Positions 36,923 to 45,109 of a DNA stretch of 64,000 nucleotides are shown here, in pieces (the stretch's first letter is position 1; the number at the start of each line of letters is the position of its first letter). The notes beneath the pieces are model-generated. The model was not told where the DNA came from. It ran no database searches and saw only the letters and a list, made by a program, of their open reading frames with translations. Origin of the DNA: DATKQY01 sp035532475 (GTDB lineage: Bacteria; Actinomycetota; Acidimicrobiia; Acidimicrobiales; Bog-793); NCBI GenBank assembly GCA_035532475.1, contig DATKQY010000027.1, forward strand, positions 104,667 to 168,666, in the 5' to 3' direction. The position numbers and the translations under genes are program-made.

Positions 36923-37402
36923 TCAGCGGGTGATCCCCGGCGGAGGTGTCGTCGGGCGCGCGGCGCGCCGGCGCGCCCGCTGCTCGCGCTCGTAGCTCCT
37001 CACGCAGCGCTGCGCGAGGCGGACGAGGCTGTAAAGGATCACCCAGATCGGCCAGAACGCGCTGTGGCCCGCCGACGTCACCGCCCACACGGCGCTGGCG
37101 AAGACGTCCAGCACCGCGAGCCGCATCGCGCTCGCGACCACCGACGGCGAGCGCCACGGCCGGAACGGCGCCGGCGGCGGCGCCTGCGGCGCCTGCGGAA
37201 GCACGTGCCCGTTCGGCAGGTCGGTGAGCAGGCGGTCGAGGTCGTCCAAGGTCTTCGCCTCGAGCGCCGCCTCGATACGCTCGCGCAGCTCGTCGAGCGT
37301 CAGCCGGCCCTCGCCGCCGTGGCGGCGGAGGAGCTCGACCGTCTCGTCGCGATCGGCGTCGGACGCGCGGAGGATGCGGCGGTCGCCCTGCGCTTGTGGC
37401 AC
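36923..37402 (-). CDS. DUF1707 plus 2TM-domain membrane protein
   Basis: About 159 residues from a GTG. RASDADRDETVELLRRHGGEGRLTLDELRERIEAALEAKTLDDLDRLLTDLP is a textbook DUF1707 (SHOCT-like) domain. A linker rich in Pro/Ala follows, then two hydrophobic segments (AVLDVFASAVWAVT and FWPIWVILYSLVRLA) and a basic tail. Such proteins are common, poorly characterised membrane proteins of actinobacteria. The start is uncertain because the frame is open well upstream; I used the GTG nearest the domain. Confidence 0.75.
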   Translation of the reverse strand: MPQAQGDRRILRASDADRDETVELLRRHGGEGRLTLDELRERIEAALEAKTLDDLDRLLTDLPNGHVLPQAPQAPPPAPFRPWRSPSVVASAMRLAVLDVFASAVWAVTSAGHSAFWPIWVILYSLVRLAQRCVRSYEREQRARRRAARPTTPPPGITR

Positions 37403-37477
37403 CTCACGATGATCGCGCGTCCCGGCGCCCCCGGCGCCCCGCCCGGCCCCGTCGCCCACGTCAGCGGCGCGACCGAG

Positions 37478-37506
37478 TTGACGCGGGGCGCTCGGTTCGC
37501 CAGACT
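37478..37506 (+). promoter_or_regulatory. Promoter of leuB-ilvE-cimA
   Basis: TTGACG (37478-37483) and CAGACT (37501-37506) are spaced by 17 bp. The leader ATG lies nine bases after the -10. The -35 is identical to that of leuA, and the layout matches the other two branched-chain attenuators. Confidence 0.65.
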
Positions 37507-37515
37507 TGCCAGACC

Positions 37516-37548
37516 ATGGCGTACGCGAAGCACATCGTAATTCCCTGA
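37516..37548 (+). CDS. leuB-ilvE-cimA leader peptide (MAYAKHIVIP)
   Basis: Ten codons with Ile-Val-Ile near the end, encoded ATC GTA ATT. GTA and ATT are rare in this sequence, which suits a pausing signal. There is no Leu codon, so the operon appears to sense Ile/Val although its first gene makes leucine precursors; cimA, third in the operon, serves isoleucine. A hairpin and a T-tailed terminator follow immediately. Confidence 0.72.
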   Translation: MAYAKHIVIP

Positions 37549-37577
37549 CGACGCACACCCCCGAAGGGAGTGCGTCG
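37549..37577 (+). promoter_or_regulatory. Leader hairpin of the leuB attenuator
   Basis: CGACGCAC (37549-37556) pairs with GTGCGTCG (37570-37577). The stem continues past one A-A mismatch as CCC/GGG, with the loop CCGAA. It starts directly after the leader stop codon, as in the other two attenuators. Confidence 0.8.
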
Positions 37578-37580
37578 TTC

Positions 37581-37607
37581 GCCGTCCACTGGGTGGGCGG
37601 CTTTTTT
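37581..37607 (+). terminator. Intrinsic terminator of the leuB attenuator
   Basis: GCCGTCCA (37581-37588), loop CTGGG, TGGGCGGC (37594-37601), then six T. The eight-pair stem has one G-U. It lies 117 bases before leuB. The stem-and-T-run form is rare elsewhere in the window, where terminators lack T-tracts, which strengthens the attenuator reading. Confidence 0.88.
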
Positions 37608-37724
37608 GTTGGTCGGGTCGCGCCTGCGGCGGGTGCGCAGGCGCACACCGGCGGCCCGTAGCGCGAGCCGCCAGCATGACCGGGCGGCGACGCGAGCCGC
37701 ACCCGGAGAAAGGACGCGGAAGAG

Positions 37725-38750
37725 GTGGCGGGCTACAAGGTCGCAGTCATCGGAGGCGACGGCATCGGACCGGAGGTGCTGCGCGAGGCGCTGAAGGTCG
37801 TGGACGCCGCCGGCGTCCACCTCGACGCGGTCGGCTACGACCTCGGCGCGAGCCACTACGTGCGCACGGGCGAGGTGCTGCCGGACGCCGTGCTCGAGGA
37901 GCTCCGCGCCGTCGACGCCATCCTCCTCGGTGCCGTGGGCCCGCCGATCGGCTCGACCGAGGTGCCGCCCGGCGTGCTCGAGCGCGGGCTGCTGCTGAAG
38001 CTGCGGTTCGAGCTCGACCTCTACATCAACCTGCGGCCGTTCAACGCCGTGCCGGGCGCGATCGCGGCGGGCTGCGACTTCGTCGTCGTGCGCGAGAACA
38101 CCGAGGGCCCCTACGCGGGCGAGGGCGGCCAGCTCCGCCGGAACACGCCCTACGAGGTGGCCACCCAGGGCTCGGTGAACACCCGCCACGGCGTCGAGCG
38201 CTGCGTGCGCTTCGCGTTCCACCTCGCCGAGCAGCGGTCGCGGCGCTCGCTGACGCTCGTGCACAAGACGAACGTGCTCACCTACTCCGGCGACCTGTGG
38301 CAGCGCACCTTCAACGACGTCTCGGCCGAGCACCCTGGCGTCGCAACGGCCTACAACCACGTCGACGCCGCCTGCATCTACTTCGCGACCGACGCCGGCC
38401 GCTACGACGTGGTCGTCACGGACAACCTCTTCGGGGACATTCTCACGGACCTCGCCGGCGCGGTCACCGGAGGGATCGGCCTCGCCGCCTCCGCGAACCT
38501 GAACCCCGCCCGCACCGGCCCCTCCCTGTTCGAGCCGGTGCACGGCGCGGCGCACGACATCGCCGGCACCGGCAAGGCGAACCCGCTCGCCGCGATCCGC
38601 TCCGCGGCGATGATGCTCGAGCACCTCGGCGAGGCGAGCGCCGCAGCGCGCATCACCAAGGCGGTGCTCGGCCTGCAGGACGAGCTGGCGAGCTCCGCCG
38701 AGGGGCGGAGCACCACCGACATCGGCGACGCGGTCGCAGAGAGGTTGTGA
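37725..38750 (+). CDS. leuB: 3-isopropylmalate dehydrogenase
   Basis: A protein of 341 residues from a GTG with GGAAGAG upstream. KVAVIGGDGIGPEVLREALKV is the IPMDH/IDH opening. DFVVVRENTEGPYAGEGG holds the phosphate/substrate loop, VTDNLFGDILTDLAGAVTGGIG the metal Asp residues, and LFEPVHGAAHDIAGTGKANPLA the NAD site. It oxidises 3-isopropylmalate, and probably also the methylmalate intermediate of the citramalate route. It is the first gene of the attenuated leuB-ilvE-cimA operon. Confidence 0.96.
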   Translation: MAGYKVAVIGGDGIGPEVLREALKVVDAAGVHLDAVGYDLGASHYVRTGEVLPDAVLEELRAVDAILLGAVGPPIGSTEVPPGVLERGLLLKLRFELDLYINLRPFNAVPGAIAAGCDFVVVRENTEGPYAGEGGQLRRNTPYEVATQGSVNTRHGVERCVRFAFHLAEQRSRRSLTLVHKTNVLTYSGDLWQRTFNDVSAEHPGVATAYNHVDAACIYFATDAGRYDVVVTDNLFGDILTDLAGAVTGGIGLAASANLNPARTGPSLFEPVHGAAHDIAGTGKANPLAAIRSAAMMLEHLGEASAAARITKAVLGLQDELASSAEGRSTTDIGDAVAERL

Positions 38751-38751
38751 G

Positions 38752-39678
38752 ATGCCGATCACCCCGACGGCGAAGATCTGGATGGACGGCGAGCTGGTGG
38801 ACTGGGAGCAGGCCACCGTCCACGTCCTCACCCACAGCCTCCACTACGGCACGGCCGTGTTCGAAGGCATCCGGGCGTACCCGACGAGCTCTGGGCCGGC
38901 CGTGTTCCGCCTGCGCGAGCACGTCGCCCGCCTGGCGCGCTCGGCGCACCTGCTGGCGATGACGGTGCCGTACTCCGAGAGCGAGCTCGTCGAGGCGGTG
39001 AAGGCGACGGTCCGCGCGAGCGGCCTGTCCGCCTGCTACATCCGCCCGCTCGTGTACCTCGGCTACGGCGAGATGGGCCTGAACCCGCTGCCGTGCAAGG
39101 TGCAGGTCTCGGTCGCCGTCTGGCCGTGGGGGGCGTACCTCGGCGATGACGGCATCTCGAACGGCATCCGCCTGAAGGTCAGCTCCTGGACCCGCCACGA
39201 CCCGCGGGCGATGCCGACGGCGGCGAAGGCGACCGGCATGTACATCAACTCCTCGCTCGCCAAGGTGGAGGCGGTGCGGGCCGGCTACGACGAGGCGCTG
39301 ATGTGCACCACCGACGGCTACCTCGCCGAGGGCACCGGAGAGAACATCTTCCTCGTGCGCGACGGGCGGCTCCTCACCCCGCCGAACTCGGCGGTCGGCG
39401 CCCTCGCCGGGATCACCGCGGATGCCGTCGGCGTCATCGCGCGCGACCTCGGCTATGAGGTGCGCGAGGAGCTGCTGCGGCGCTCGGACGTCTACCTCGC
39501 CGACGAGGCGTTCCTCACCGGCACCGCCGCCGAGGTCGTGCCGATCGCCTCGGTCGACGACCGGACCGTCGGCAGCGGCAGGCCGGGGCCGGTGACGAAG
39601 GCGATCCAGGAGACGTTCTTCGCCGCGGTGAAGGGCGAGGTCGACCGCTACAAGGACTGGCTCGACCATGTCGAATGA
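38752..39678 (+). CDS. ilvE: Branched-chain amino acid aminotransferase
   Basis: A protein of 308 residues, fold-type IV PLP enzyme. KIWMDGELVDWEQATVHVLTHSLHYGTAVFEGIRAY is canonical. The Schiff-base Lys is in TAAKATGMYINSSLAKVEA, EGTGENIFLVRDGRLLTPP follows, and LTGTAAEVVPIASVDDR is near the end. It performs the last step for Leu, Ile and Val. It starts one base after the leuB stop and overlaps cimA by ATGA, so the three are one translational unit. Confidence 0.96.
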   Translation: MPITPTAKIWMDGELVDWEQATVHVLTHSLHYGTAVFEGIRAYPTSSGPAVFRLREHVARLARSAHLLAMTVPYSESELVEAVKATVRASGLSACYIRPLVYLGYGEMGLNPLPCKVQVSVAVWPWGAYLGDDGISNGIRLKVSSWTRHDPRAMPTAAKATGMYINSSLAKVEAVRAGYDEALMCTTDGYLAEGTGENIFLVRDGRLLTPPNSAVGALAGITADAVGVIARDLGYEVREELLRRSDVYLADEAFLTGTAAEVVPIASVDDRTVGSGRPGPVTKAIQETFFAAVKGEVDRYKDWLDHVE

Positions 39679-41474
39679 CCCCGCGTCGACCGACCGACGG
39701 CCGTCCCGCCACCGGTCGACTGGCCATGGCCGCTGACCACGGCGCTCCCGGCGCTGGCGCCGGGGCGCACGGCCACACGCACCTCGCCACCGGGGCCGTC
39801 ACCCTCCCGGCGTCGGTCGACGTCTACGACACGACGCTTCGCGACGGCTCCCAGCAAGAGGGGATGTCCCTCACCGTCGAGGACAAGCTGCGCGTCGCCG
39901 AGCAGCTCGATCACCTCGGTGTCGCCTACGTCGAGGGCGGCTGGCCGGGCGCCAACCCGAAGGACGACGAGTTCTTCACCCGGGCGCGAGACGAGCTGAA
40001 GCTGTCGACGGCCACCCTGGTCGCGTTCGGCTCGACGCGGCGAGCCGGCGTACGGGCTCCGGACGACGAGACGCTGCGCCTCCTGCTCGCCGCCGGGACC
40101 GAGGCGGTGTGCATCGTCGCCAAGTCGTCGGACCTCCACGTCACCGACGCCCTGCGCACGACGCTCGACGAGGCGGTGGCGATGGTGGAGGACTCGGTCG
40201 CCTACCTCCGTTCGGAGGGCCGCCGGGTGTTCCTCGACGCCGAGCACTTCTTCGACGGCTACCTTCGCGACGCCGAGTTCGCCCTGCGCGTCCTCGGCGC
40301 GGCCGAGCGGGCCGGGGCCGAGACGCTGGTGCTCTGCGACACGAACGGCGGGATGCTGCCGCACCAGGTCGAGCAGATCGTGTCGGAGGTGCGCGAGCGC
40401 ACCGGCGTGCAGCTCGGGGTGCACTTCCACAACGACAGCGGCTGCGCCGTGGCGAACACCCTGGCGGGGGTCGCCTACGGGGCCACCCAGGTGCAGGGTT
40501 GCGTCAACGGCTACGGCGAGCGGGCCGGCAACGCCGACCTGTCGGCCGCGATCCCGAACCTGACCTTGAAGATGGGCGTCGAGACGATCCCGCGGGAGCG
40601 GTTGGAGCTCGTGACGCCGGTCGCCCGTCACATCGCCGAGCTGGTGAACCTCAACCTCGACCCCCAGCGCCCCTACGTCGGCTCGGCGGCGTTCGCGCAC
40701 AAGGCCGGCCTGCACACGAGCGCCATCGCCCGCCGGCCGGACGCCTACGAGCACATCCGTCCCGACGCCGTCGGCAACGGCACGCGCGTCGTGGTGAGCG
40801 AGCTCTCCGGGCGCTCGACCATCGCGCTGAAGGCCGCCGAGCTCGGGATCGACCTCGATTCCGTCGCCTCGGGCGAGGTGCTCGAGACGCTGAAGCGTCT
40901 CGAGCACGCCGGCTACCACTTCGAGGTGGCGGACGGCTCGCTCGAGCTGCTGATGCGGGCCGCCGCCGGCGGTGCGTCGGCGGGCCTCGACCGGTTCTTC
41001 TCGATCGAGTCGTTCCGGGTGATGACCGACTGGCGGGCCGCGCCGGGCGCGGCCGAGAGCCCCACCGGCTCGGGACGCCTCGCCCACCCCTGGGCCGACG
41101 ACGGCACCCTCGTCACCGAGGCCACCGTCAAGGTCCTCGTCAACGACGAGCGCGTCGTCGCCACCGCCGAGGGGAACGGACCGGTGAACGCCCTCGACGC
41201 GGCGTTGCGCAAGGCGATCGGCCAGCACTTCCCCGAGCTCGGAGCGATGCACCTCGCCGACTACCGCGTGCGGGTGCTCGACACCCACAAGGGCACGGGG
41301 GCGGTGACGAGGGTGCTCCTCGACAGCGCCGACGCCGAGGGCACCTGGTCGACGATCGGCGTCTCGGAGAACATCATCGAGGCCTCGTGGCAGGCGCTCG
41401 TCGACTCGATCGTGTTCGCCCTGGTTCGAGCGGCGGCGGTCGGCTCGGGTAGCGTGCACGCCGAGCAGCCATGA
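39675..41474 (+). CDS. cimA: (R)-citramalate synthase
   Basis: A protein of 599 residues if it starts at the ATG overlapping the ilvE stop; an ATG at 39726 is an alternative. VDVYDTTLRDGSQQEGMSLTVEDKLRVAEQLDHLGVAYVEGGWPGANPKD is the CimA subgroup of the HMG-CoA-lyase-like synthases; LeuA has a different active-site context. DTNGGMLPHQVEQIV, GVHFHNDSGCAVANTL and GYGERAGNADLS follow. A C-terminal LeuA-type regulatory domain extends from about residue 450. It makes citramalate from pyruvate and acetyl-CoA, giving 2-ketobutyrate for isoleucine without threonine deaminase, using LeuCD and LeuB. Confidence 0.93.
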   Translation: MTPRRPTDGRPATGRLAMAADHGAPGAGAGAHGHTHLATGAVTLPASVDVYDTTLRDGSQQEGMSLTVEDKLRVAEQLDHLGVAYVEGGWPGANPKDDEFFTRARDELKLSTATLVAFGSTRRAGVRAPDDETLRLLLAAGTEAVCIVAKSSDLHVTDALRTTLDEAVAMVEDSVAYLRSEGRRVFLDAEHFFDGYLRDAEFALRVLGAAERAGAETLVLCDTNGGMLPHQVEQIVSEVRERTGVQLGVHFHNDSGCAVANTLAGVAYGATQVQGCVNGYGERAGNADLSAAIPNLTLKMGVETIPRERLELVTPVARHIAELVNLNLDPQRPYVGSAAFAHKAGLHTSAIARRPDAYEHIRPDAVGNGTRVVVSELSGRSTIALKAAELGIDLDSVASGEVLETLKRLEHAGYHFEVADGSLELLMRAAAGGASAGLDRFFSIESFRVMTDWRAAPGAAESPTGSGRLAHPWADDGTLVTEATVKVLVNDERVVATAEGNGPVNALDAALRKAIGQHFPELGAMHLADYRVRVLDTHKGTGAVTRVLLDSADAEGTWSTIGVSENIIEASWQALVDSIVFALVRAAAVGSGSVHAEQP

Positions 41475-41980
41475 CCCAGCCGAGATTCGCCCCCATCCCC
41501 CTCGAGGACGAGGTCCGCCCGGGCTACCGCCTGGAGCCGCCGAAGCCCTGGACCCCGCACCGGCCGGCCGACTACCGGGCGGGGGCGTTCCCCCGCACCA
41601 CGGGGAGCGGCGTGCCGGGTCCCGACCAGGGCTACGCTCTCCGCCTCGCCCGGCGCTTCGACGAGCGCCTGGAGCTCGCGCCGGGCGAGCACGCCGACGA
41701 CGTCATCGCCGGCGCCGTCTCGCTCGCGCTCCGGCGGGCCGCCCGGTTCGGTCGGGCGCCGGTGATCACCGACATCGAGCTCGTGCTGACGCTGTTCGGC
41801 TACCTCGGCGACGCTCCTCGCGAGCTGGTCGAGCGCCGCCGTGGGCTGTTCCAGGGCGCGAGCCACGACTACTGGCAGCGGCGGGCGCTCGCGCACCTGG
41901 TCCCGGACGCGACGCTGCAGCTCACGCCGGCGGAGGTGCGCGGCCGGCTCGCCGATTGGAGCGACCTCATCGGGGCGTAG
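41471..41980 (+). CDS. Conserved-looking protein of unknown function, coupled to cimA
   Basis: A protein of 169 residues; its ATG overlaps the cimA stop (ATGA). The N-terminus is Pro-rich (PKPWTPHRPADYRAGAFPRTT). The rest is helical and charged (DDVIAGAVSLALRRAARFGRAPVITDIELVLTLFGYLGDAP). No signal peptide, membrane segment or catalytic motif is seen, and I do not recognise a family. Translational coupling to cimA suggests co-expression with branched-chain synthesis but not a function. Confidence 0.7.
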   Translation: MTQPRFAPIPLEDEVRPGYRLEPPKPWTPHRPADYRAGAFPRTTGSGVPGPDQGYALRLARRFDERLELAPGEHADDVIAGAVSLALRRAARFGRAPVITDIELVLTLFGYLGDAPRELVERRRGLFQGASHDYWQRRALAHLVPDATLQLTPAEVRGRLADWSDLIGA

Positions 41981-42011
41981 CCTGATGTCGTAAGGCAACG
42001 AGGAGGCTTCG

Positions 42012-42308
42012 ATGGGACTGATGGACAAGGTGAAGGTGCAGGCCACCCAGCTCGCCGAGAAGGCCCAGGAGGCGGGCAAGGCCGGGCAGGCCAAGATCGA
42101 GGCGCTCCAGGCGAAGCGGAAGGCGGACTCCTTGCTCCACGAGCTCGGGTCGATCACCTTCCACGCCAGGACCGACCGGGGCTCTCCCGGTGACGACGGC
42201 CGTATCGCCGACCTGGTCGAGCAGCTGCGTCAGTACGAGGCGGAGCACGGCCCGGTCGACGACGCGACGTTCGACGGCGCCGGCGGCGAGGCGAGCGCAC
42301 GGAACTGA
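42012..42308 (+). CDS. Small protein with amphipathic/coiled N-terminus, unknown
   Basis: A protein of 98 residues with AGGAGG six bases before the ATG. The first 45 residues form a Lys/Ala/Gln-rich amphipathic helix (MGLMDKVKVQATQLAEKAQ, then KIEALQAKRKADSLLHELG). A short C-terminal part follows with DDGRIADLVEQLRQYEAEHGP. The composition resembles small actinobacterial proteins often annotated hypothetical. The 3' end overlaps the convergent PAP2-family frame by 79 bases. Confidence 0.75.
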   Translation: MGLMDKVKVQATQLAEKAQEAGKAGQAKIEALQAKRKADSLLHELGSITFHARTDRGSPGDDGRIADLVEQLRQYEAEHGPVDDATFDGAGGEASARN

Positions 42309-43093
42309 GCAGGGAACGCGCCGGCACGCCGTGGCGTGGCGGCCTGCTCTCGCGGCCCGTGAGGGAGCCCGTGGGAGCGCGAGAACGCGCCGGTGGGCTG
42401 GCGCCGCGCTGAACGTCGGCGGCTCGCGTGCCGGGCGTGGCCGCCTGCCGCGGACCGCTTCGGTTGCTCGAGCCGGGCCGGGAGGTGGAACAGCGCGTCG
42501 AGGAAGAGCACCGAGCCGACGCCGATGCACGCTCCGCCGAGCGCGTCCGTCGGGAAGTGCCAGCGCATCGCGATCACCGCGGCGCTCACCGCCGCGATCA
42601 CGCCGAGACCGGCCACGCCGACGAGCGGGCGGAGGACGCGTGGAGAGGCGAGCGTCGCGACGGTGATGAGCGCGGCGGTGGCGGTGACCGTGCCGGAGGG
42701 GTAGGAGAAGCCCCCGAACGGCGTGACGTGGCGGCCGACGAGGGGCTTCGCGATGCGCTCTGTGACGAGGACCGCAGCGATGGGCCCGACGAGGCAGGCG
42801 AGCGCCCGGGCCCGGTCGCGCCAGATGCTGAGCACGATCGACAGGGCGATCCCGGCGACGAGCACGGGGAGGGTGCCGATGTCGGCGATGTCGTGCCAGC
42901 GCCGCGAGGTCGGGGCCGCCGGGAAGGCGGCGAAGCCGGCGACGTCGAGGCGGTTCGGCCACGGCCGGTGGACGAAGGCGAACCCGGCGACGGCCGCCGC
43001 GCCGAGGAGCGCGAGGCCGAGCGCGAGCTCGAGGCCGAGCCACGGCGCGCTCCGGGCGCGGCTGACGGACGACATGCCAGGGGACCGGGCCAT
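42230..43093 (-). CDS. PAP2-superfamily membrane phosphatase
   Basis: About 287 residues. Several membrane segments are visible (LGLELALGLALLGAAAVAGF, LPVLVAGIALSIVLSIW, ALACLVGPIAAVLVTERI and others). The phosphatase motifs are partly altered: KPLVGRHVTP for KxxxxxxRP, YPSGTVTATAAL for PSGH (Thr replaces His), and MRWHFPTDALGG for the final His-Asp motif. TATCCT lies six bases before the ATG, a leaderless-type start. About 75 residues after the last helix are basic and low-complexity, and the 3' end overlaps the small gene on the other strand, so the true C-terminus may be shorter. Confidence 0.75.
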   Translation of the reverse strand: MARSPGMSSVSRARSAPWLGLELALGLALLGAAAVAGFAFVHRPWPNRLDVAGFAAFPAAPTSRRWHDIADIGTLPVLVAGIALSIVLSIWRDRARALACLVGPIAAVLVTERIAKPLVGRHVTPFGGFSYPSGTVTATAALITVATLASPRVLRPLVGVAGLGVIAAVSAAVIAMRWHFPTDALGGACIGVGSVLFLDALFHLPARLEQPKRSAAGGHARHASRRRSARRQPTGAFSRSHGLPHGPREQAATPRRAGAFPAQFRALASPPAPSNVASSTGPCSASY

Positions 43094-43236
43094 GTGTCGA
43101 GGATACGGGACGCGCCGCGCCGGACGGGGGCGCCCGGGGGCGACGAGTAACGTCGTCGCCGTAGGCGGGGTCGCCGACGCCGCCAGCGGCACGCGGTGGA
43201 GGCGGATGCGGTGCAGCCGGGTCACGGGCAGCTGAG

Positions 43237-44331
43237 TTGACGAGCGGCCGACCGCTCTGGCAGGAGATGTGGCGCCGGCGGCGGGTCGAGCCCCGCCAGG
43301 ACCTGCAGGAGATGGGGCGCCGGGGCCGCCGCCATGTGCTGATCGCCCTGGCTGCCGGCGTCGTCGCGTGCGCGGCCATCGTGGCGGGCTCGAACTACGG
43401 GTCGCTCCACTCGCGCCGGATCGAGCCGCGGGTCGTCTTCTGGGCGGCGGTGGGCACCTACGTCGTGTTCGCCATCGCGACGACGAGGCGCCTCGCCGCC
43501 GGCCTCGGCGAGCTGATGATCGCTCGCACCGTCCGGGCCGCCGGCACCGCGGTGCGGCTGCTCACCACCGCGGTCGGCTACGTCATCGTCCTGTTCGGGC
43601 TGCTCGGGCTGTTCCAGGTCCCGATCTCGCACCTCCTCGTCGGAGGTGCGGTGACGGGGGTGGTCCTCGGCATCGCCGGCCAGCAGAGCCTCGGGAACGT
43701 CTTCGCCGGCTTCGTGCTCCAGTTCGCCCGGCCCTTCACGGTCGGCGACCACATCCGCGTGCGCTCGGGCGCGCTCGGCGGGATCTTCGAGGGGGTCGTG
43801 CTCGGGATGAGCCTGACGTACGTCACCCTCTACACCGAGGGCGGCGTCTTGAAGGTGCCGAACTCGGGGATGCTCGCCGCGGCGGTCGGGCCGTACCCGG
43901 CACGTGACCGGGCGGTGCTCGACGCCGCGAAGGCCGCTGGGTCCCCCGTGACGGCCCCACAGGGCATCATCCCGCCGGGAGCAGCCGCTGCCCCGGGTGC
44001 CCCGCCGGCGGGACAGCGCGGGCCGGCCGGCCCGGCGGGACCCCCCGGCCCGGCCGGGCCCGCGGGCCCGACGGGCGTGGCCGGCGAGGCGGCCGCGCCG
44101 GGGGCGGGCACGTCCTCGGCACCGGCCGGGACCGCGGTGGTGGCCGACACGACCCCGGGGCCTGCCCCCGCCGCCTCCTCGGCCGCGGACGTGCCGGCGC
44201 CTGAGGGGCCCGCCGGCGCCGGGACGCCCGACGGCAACGCCGGGCCCGACGGCACCGCGGGGGCCGACGGCACCGCGGGGGCCGACGCCAAGGCCAGCCG
44301 CGCCGGCGGTCGCCGGCGGGCGCCCGGCTGA
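43237..44331 (+). CDS. MscS-family mechanosensitive channel with collagen-like C-tail
   Basis: A protein of 364 residues, TTG start. Three hydrophobic segments cover about residues 32-55, 65-85 and 108-150. The pore-lining TM3 and beta domain read LVGGAVTGVVLGIAGQQSLG, then NVFAGFVLQFARPFTVGDHI. The beta domain continues to VLKVPNSGM. After about residue 225, where MscS has its cytoplasmic cage, there is instead a low-complexity tail with Gly-X-Y triplets (RGPAGPAGPPGPAGPAGPTG), Ala/Pro stretches and GPDGTAGADGTAGADAK repeats. The usual alpha/beta cage domain is largely missing. Confidence 0.85.
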   Translation: MTSGRPLWQEMWRRRRVEPRQDLQEMGRRGRRHVLIALAAGVVACAAIVAGSNYGSLHSRRIEPRVVFWAAVGTYVVFAIATTRRLAAGLGELMIARTVRAAGTAVRLLTTAVGYVIVLFGLLGLFQVPISHLLVGGAVTGVVLGIAGQQSLGNVFAGFVLQFARPFTVGDHIRVRSGALGGIFEGVVLGMSLTYVTLYTEGGVLKVPNSGMLAAAVGPYPARDRAVLDAAKAAGSPVTAPQGIIPPGAAAAPGAPPAGQRGPAGPAGPPGPAGPAGPTGVAGEAAAPGAGTSSAPAGTAVVADTTPGPAPAASSAADVPAPEGPAGAGTPDGNAGPDGTAGADGTAGADAKASRAGGRRRAPG

Positions 44332-44378
44332 GCTGGTGCGGGGCCGGGCTCGCGCCCGGCGCTCCCGCTCCGGCGCCG

Positions 44379-44846
44379 TCAGGAGCTCGGGGCCACGAGC
44401 CGCCACATCACGACGTGGGGGCCGATGTCCGGCTCGTCCCAGGCCTCACCGATCATGACGAGGCCGGCGCGCTCGTAGAGCGCGTGGGCGGGGAGGCGGG
44501 CGTTGCACCACAGCAGACCCCCGCCGCTGGTCGCGACGTGCTCGATCGCCGCCGAGAGGACGCGGCCACCGATCCCCGCCCGGCGCCGGTCCTCGCGCGT
44601 CGCCATGCCGCGCAGCCGCCACGCCGGCGCGTCAGGGAACGCTGTGGCGTCGAAGGGAGGGGCCTCGCGCCGCAGCGTCGCGGTCGAGACCACCTCCTCG
44701 CTCGCCGGATCGACGGCGGCGAACGCGACCAGCTCGCCGCCCTCGTCGGCGAGGCCGACCTGCTCGACGCTCTGGTGCGGTCGGAGCACGGCCTGGCGCA
44801 GCGCCCAGGTGGCCTGCGGTCCCACGCGGCGAACGGTCGGTTCCAT
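44379..44846 (-). CDS. GNAT-family acetyltransferase
   Basis: A protein of 155 residues. LRGMATREDRRRAGIGGRVLSAAIEHV contains the acetyl-CoA loop (RRAGIG, variant of QxxGxG/A). LPAHALYERAGLVMIGEAWDEPDIGPHVVM is the typical C-terminal motif. The substrate is unknown. The 263 bases between its start and the desaturase gene hold no convincing gene. Confidence 0.85.
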   Translation of the reverse strand: MEPTVRRVGPQATWALRQAVLRPHQSVEQVGLADEGGELVAFAAVDPASEEVVSTATLRREAPPFDATAFPDAPAWRLRGMATREDRRRAGIGGRVLSAAIEHVATSGGGLLWCNARLPAHALYERAGLVMIGEAWDEPDIGPHVVMWRLVAPSS

Positions 44847-45109
44847 CCAAGGAGGCTACGCCAGTCCGCGAGGGCCGTCTCGGGCGCTCCGGGCCGCCGG
44901 GTGCTCCCCGGCCTGCCATCATGTGGGCGTGATCGTCGAGCGCAGCTACCTGGCCACGCCCTCGAGCCCATCCGAGCCGAGCCGAGCCGCGCCGCGCGGC
45001 GCGGTCCGAGGGCCGTCGCGACGCCACGCCCGCAGGGGCCGGACGCAGGTGTCCGGCGCCGGCCCGTCCGACACCGGCTCCGCGCCGTTCGGTCTGAGAG
45101 GATGACCCG

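Noticed and set aside
36842..37702. Longer N-terminus for the DUF1707 protein, starting at 37702
   Set aside because: The added residues run antisense through the leuB leader, hairpin and terminator, which are much better supported.
44929..45105. GTG-started frame of 58 codons (VIVERSYLATPSS...) between the GNAT and desaturase genes
   Set aside because: Only the first dozen residues look protein-like; the rest is Arg/Pro/Gly low-complexity. At most a degraded remnant. The gap otherwise shows nothing I can support.
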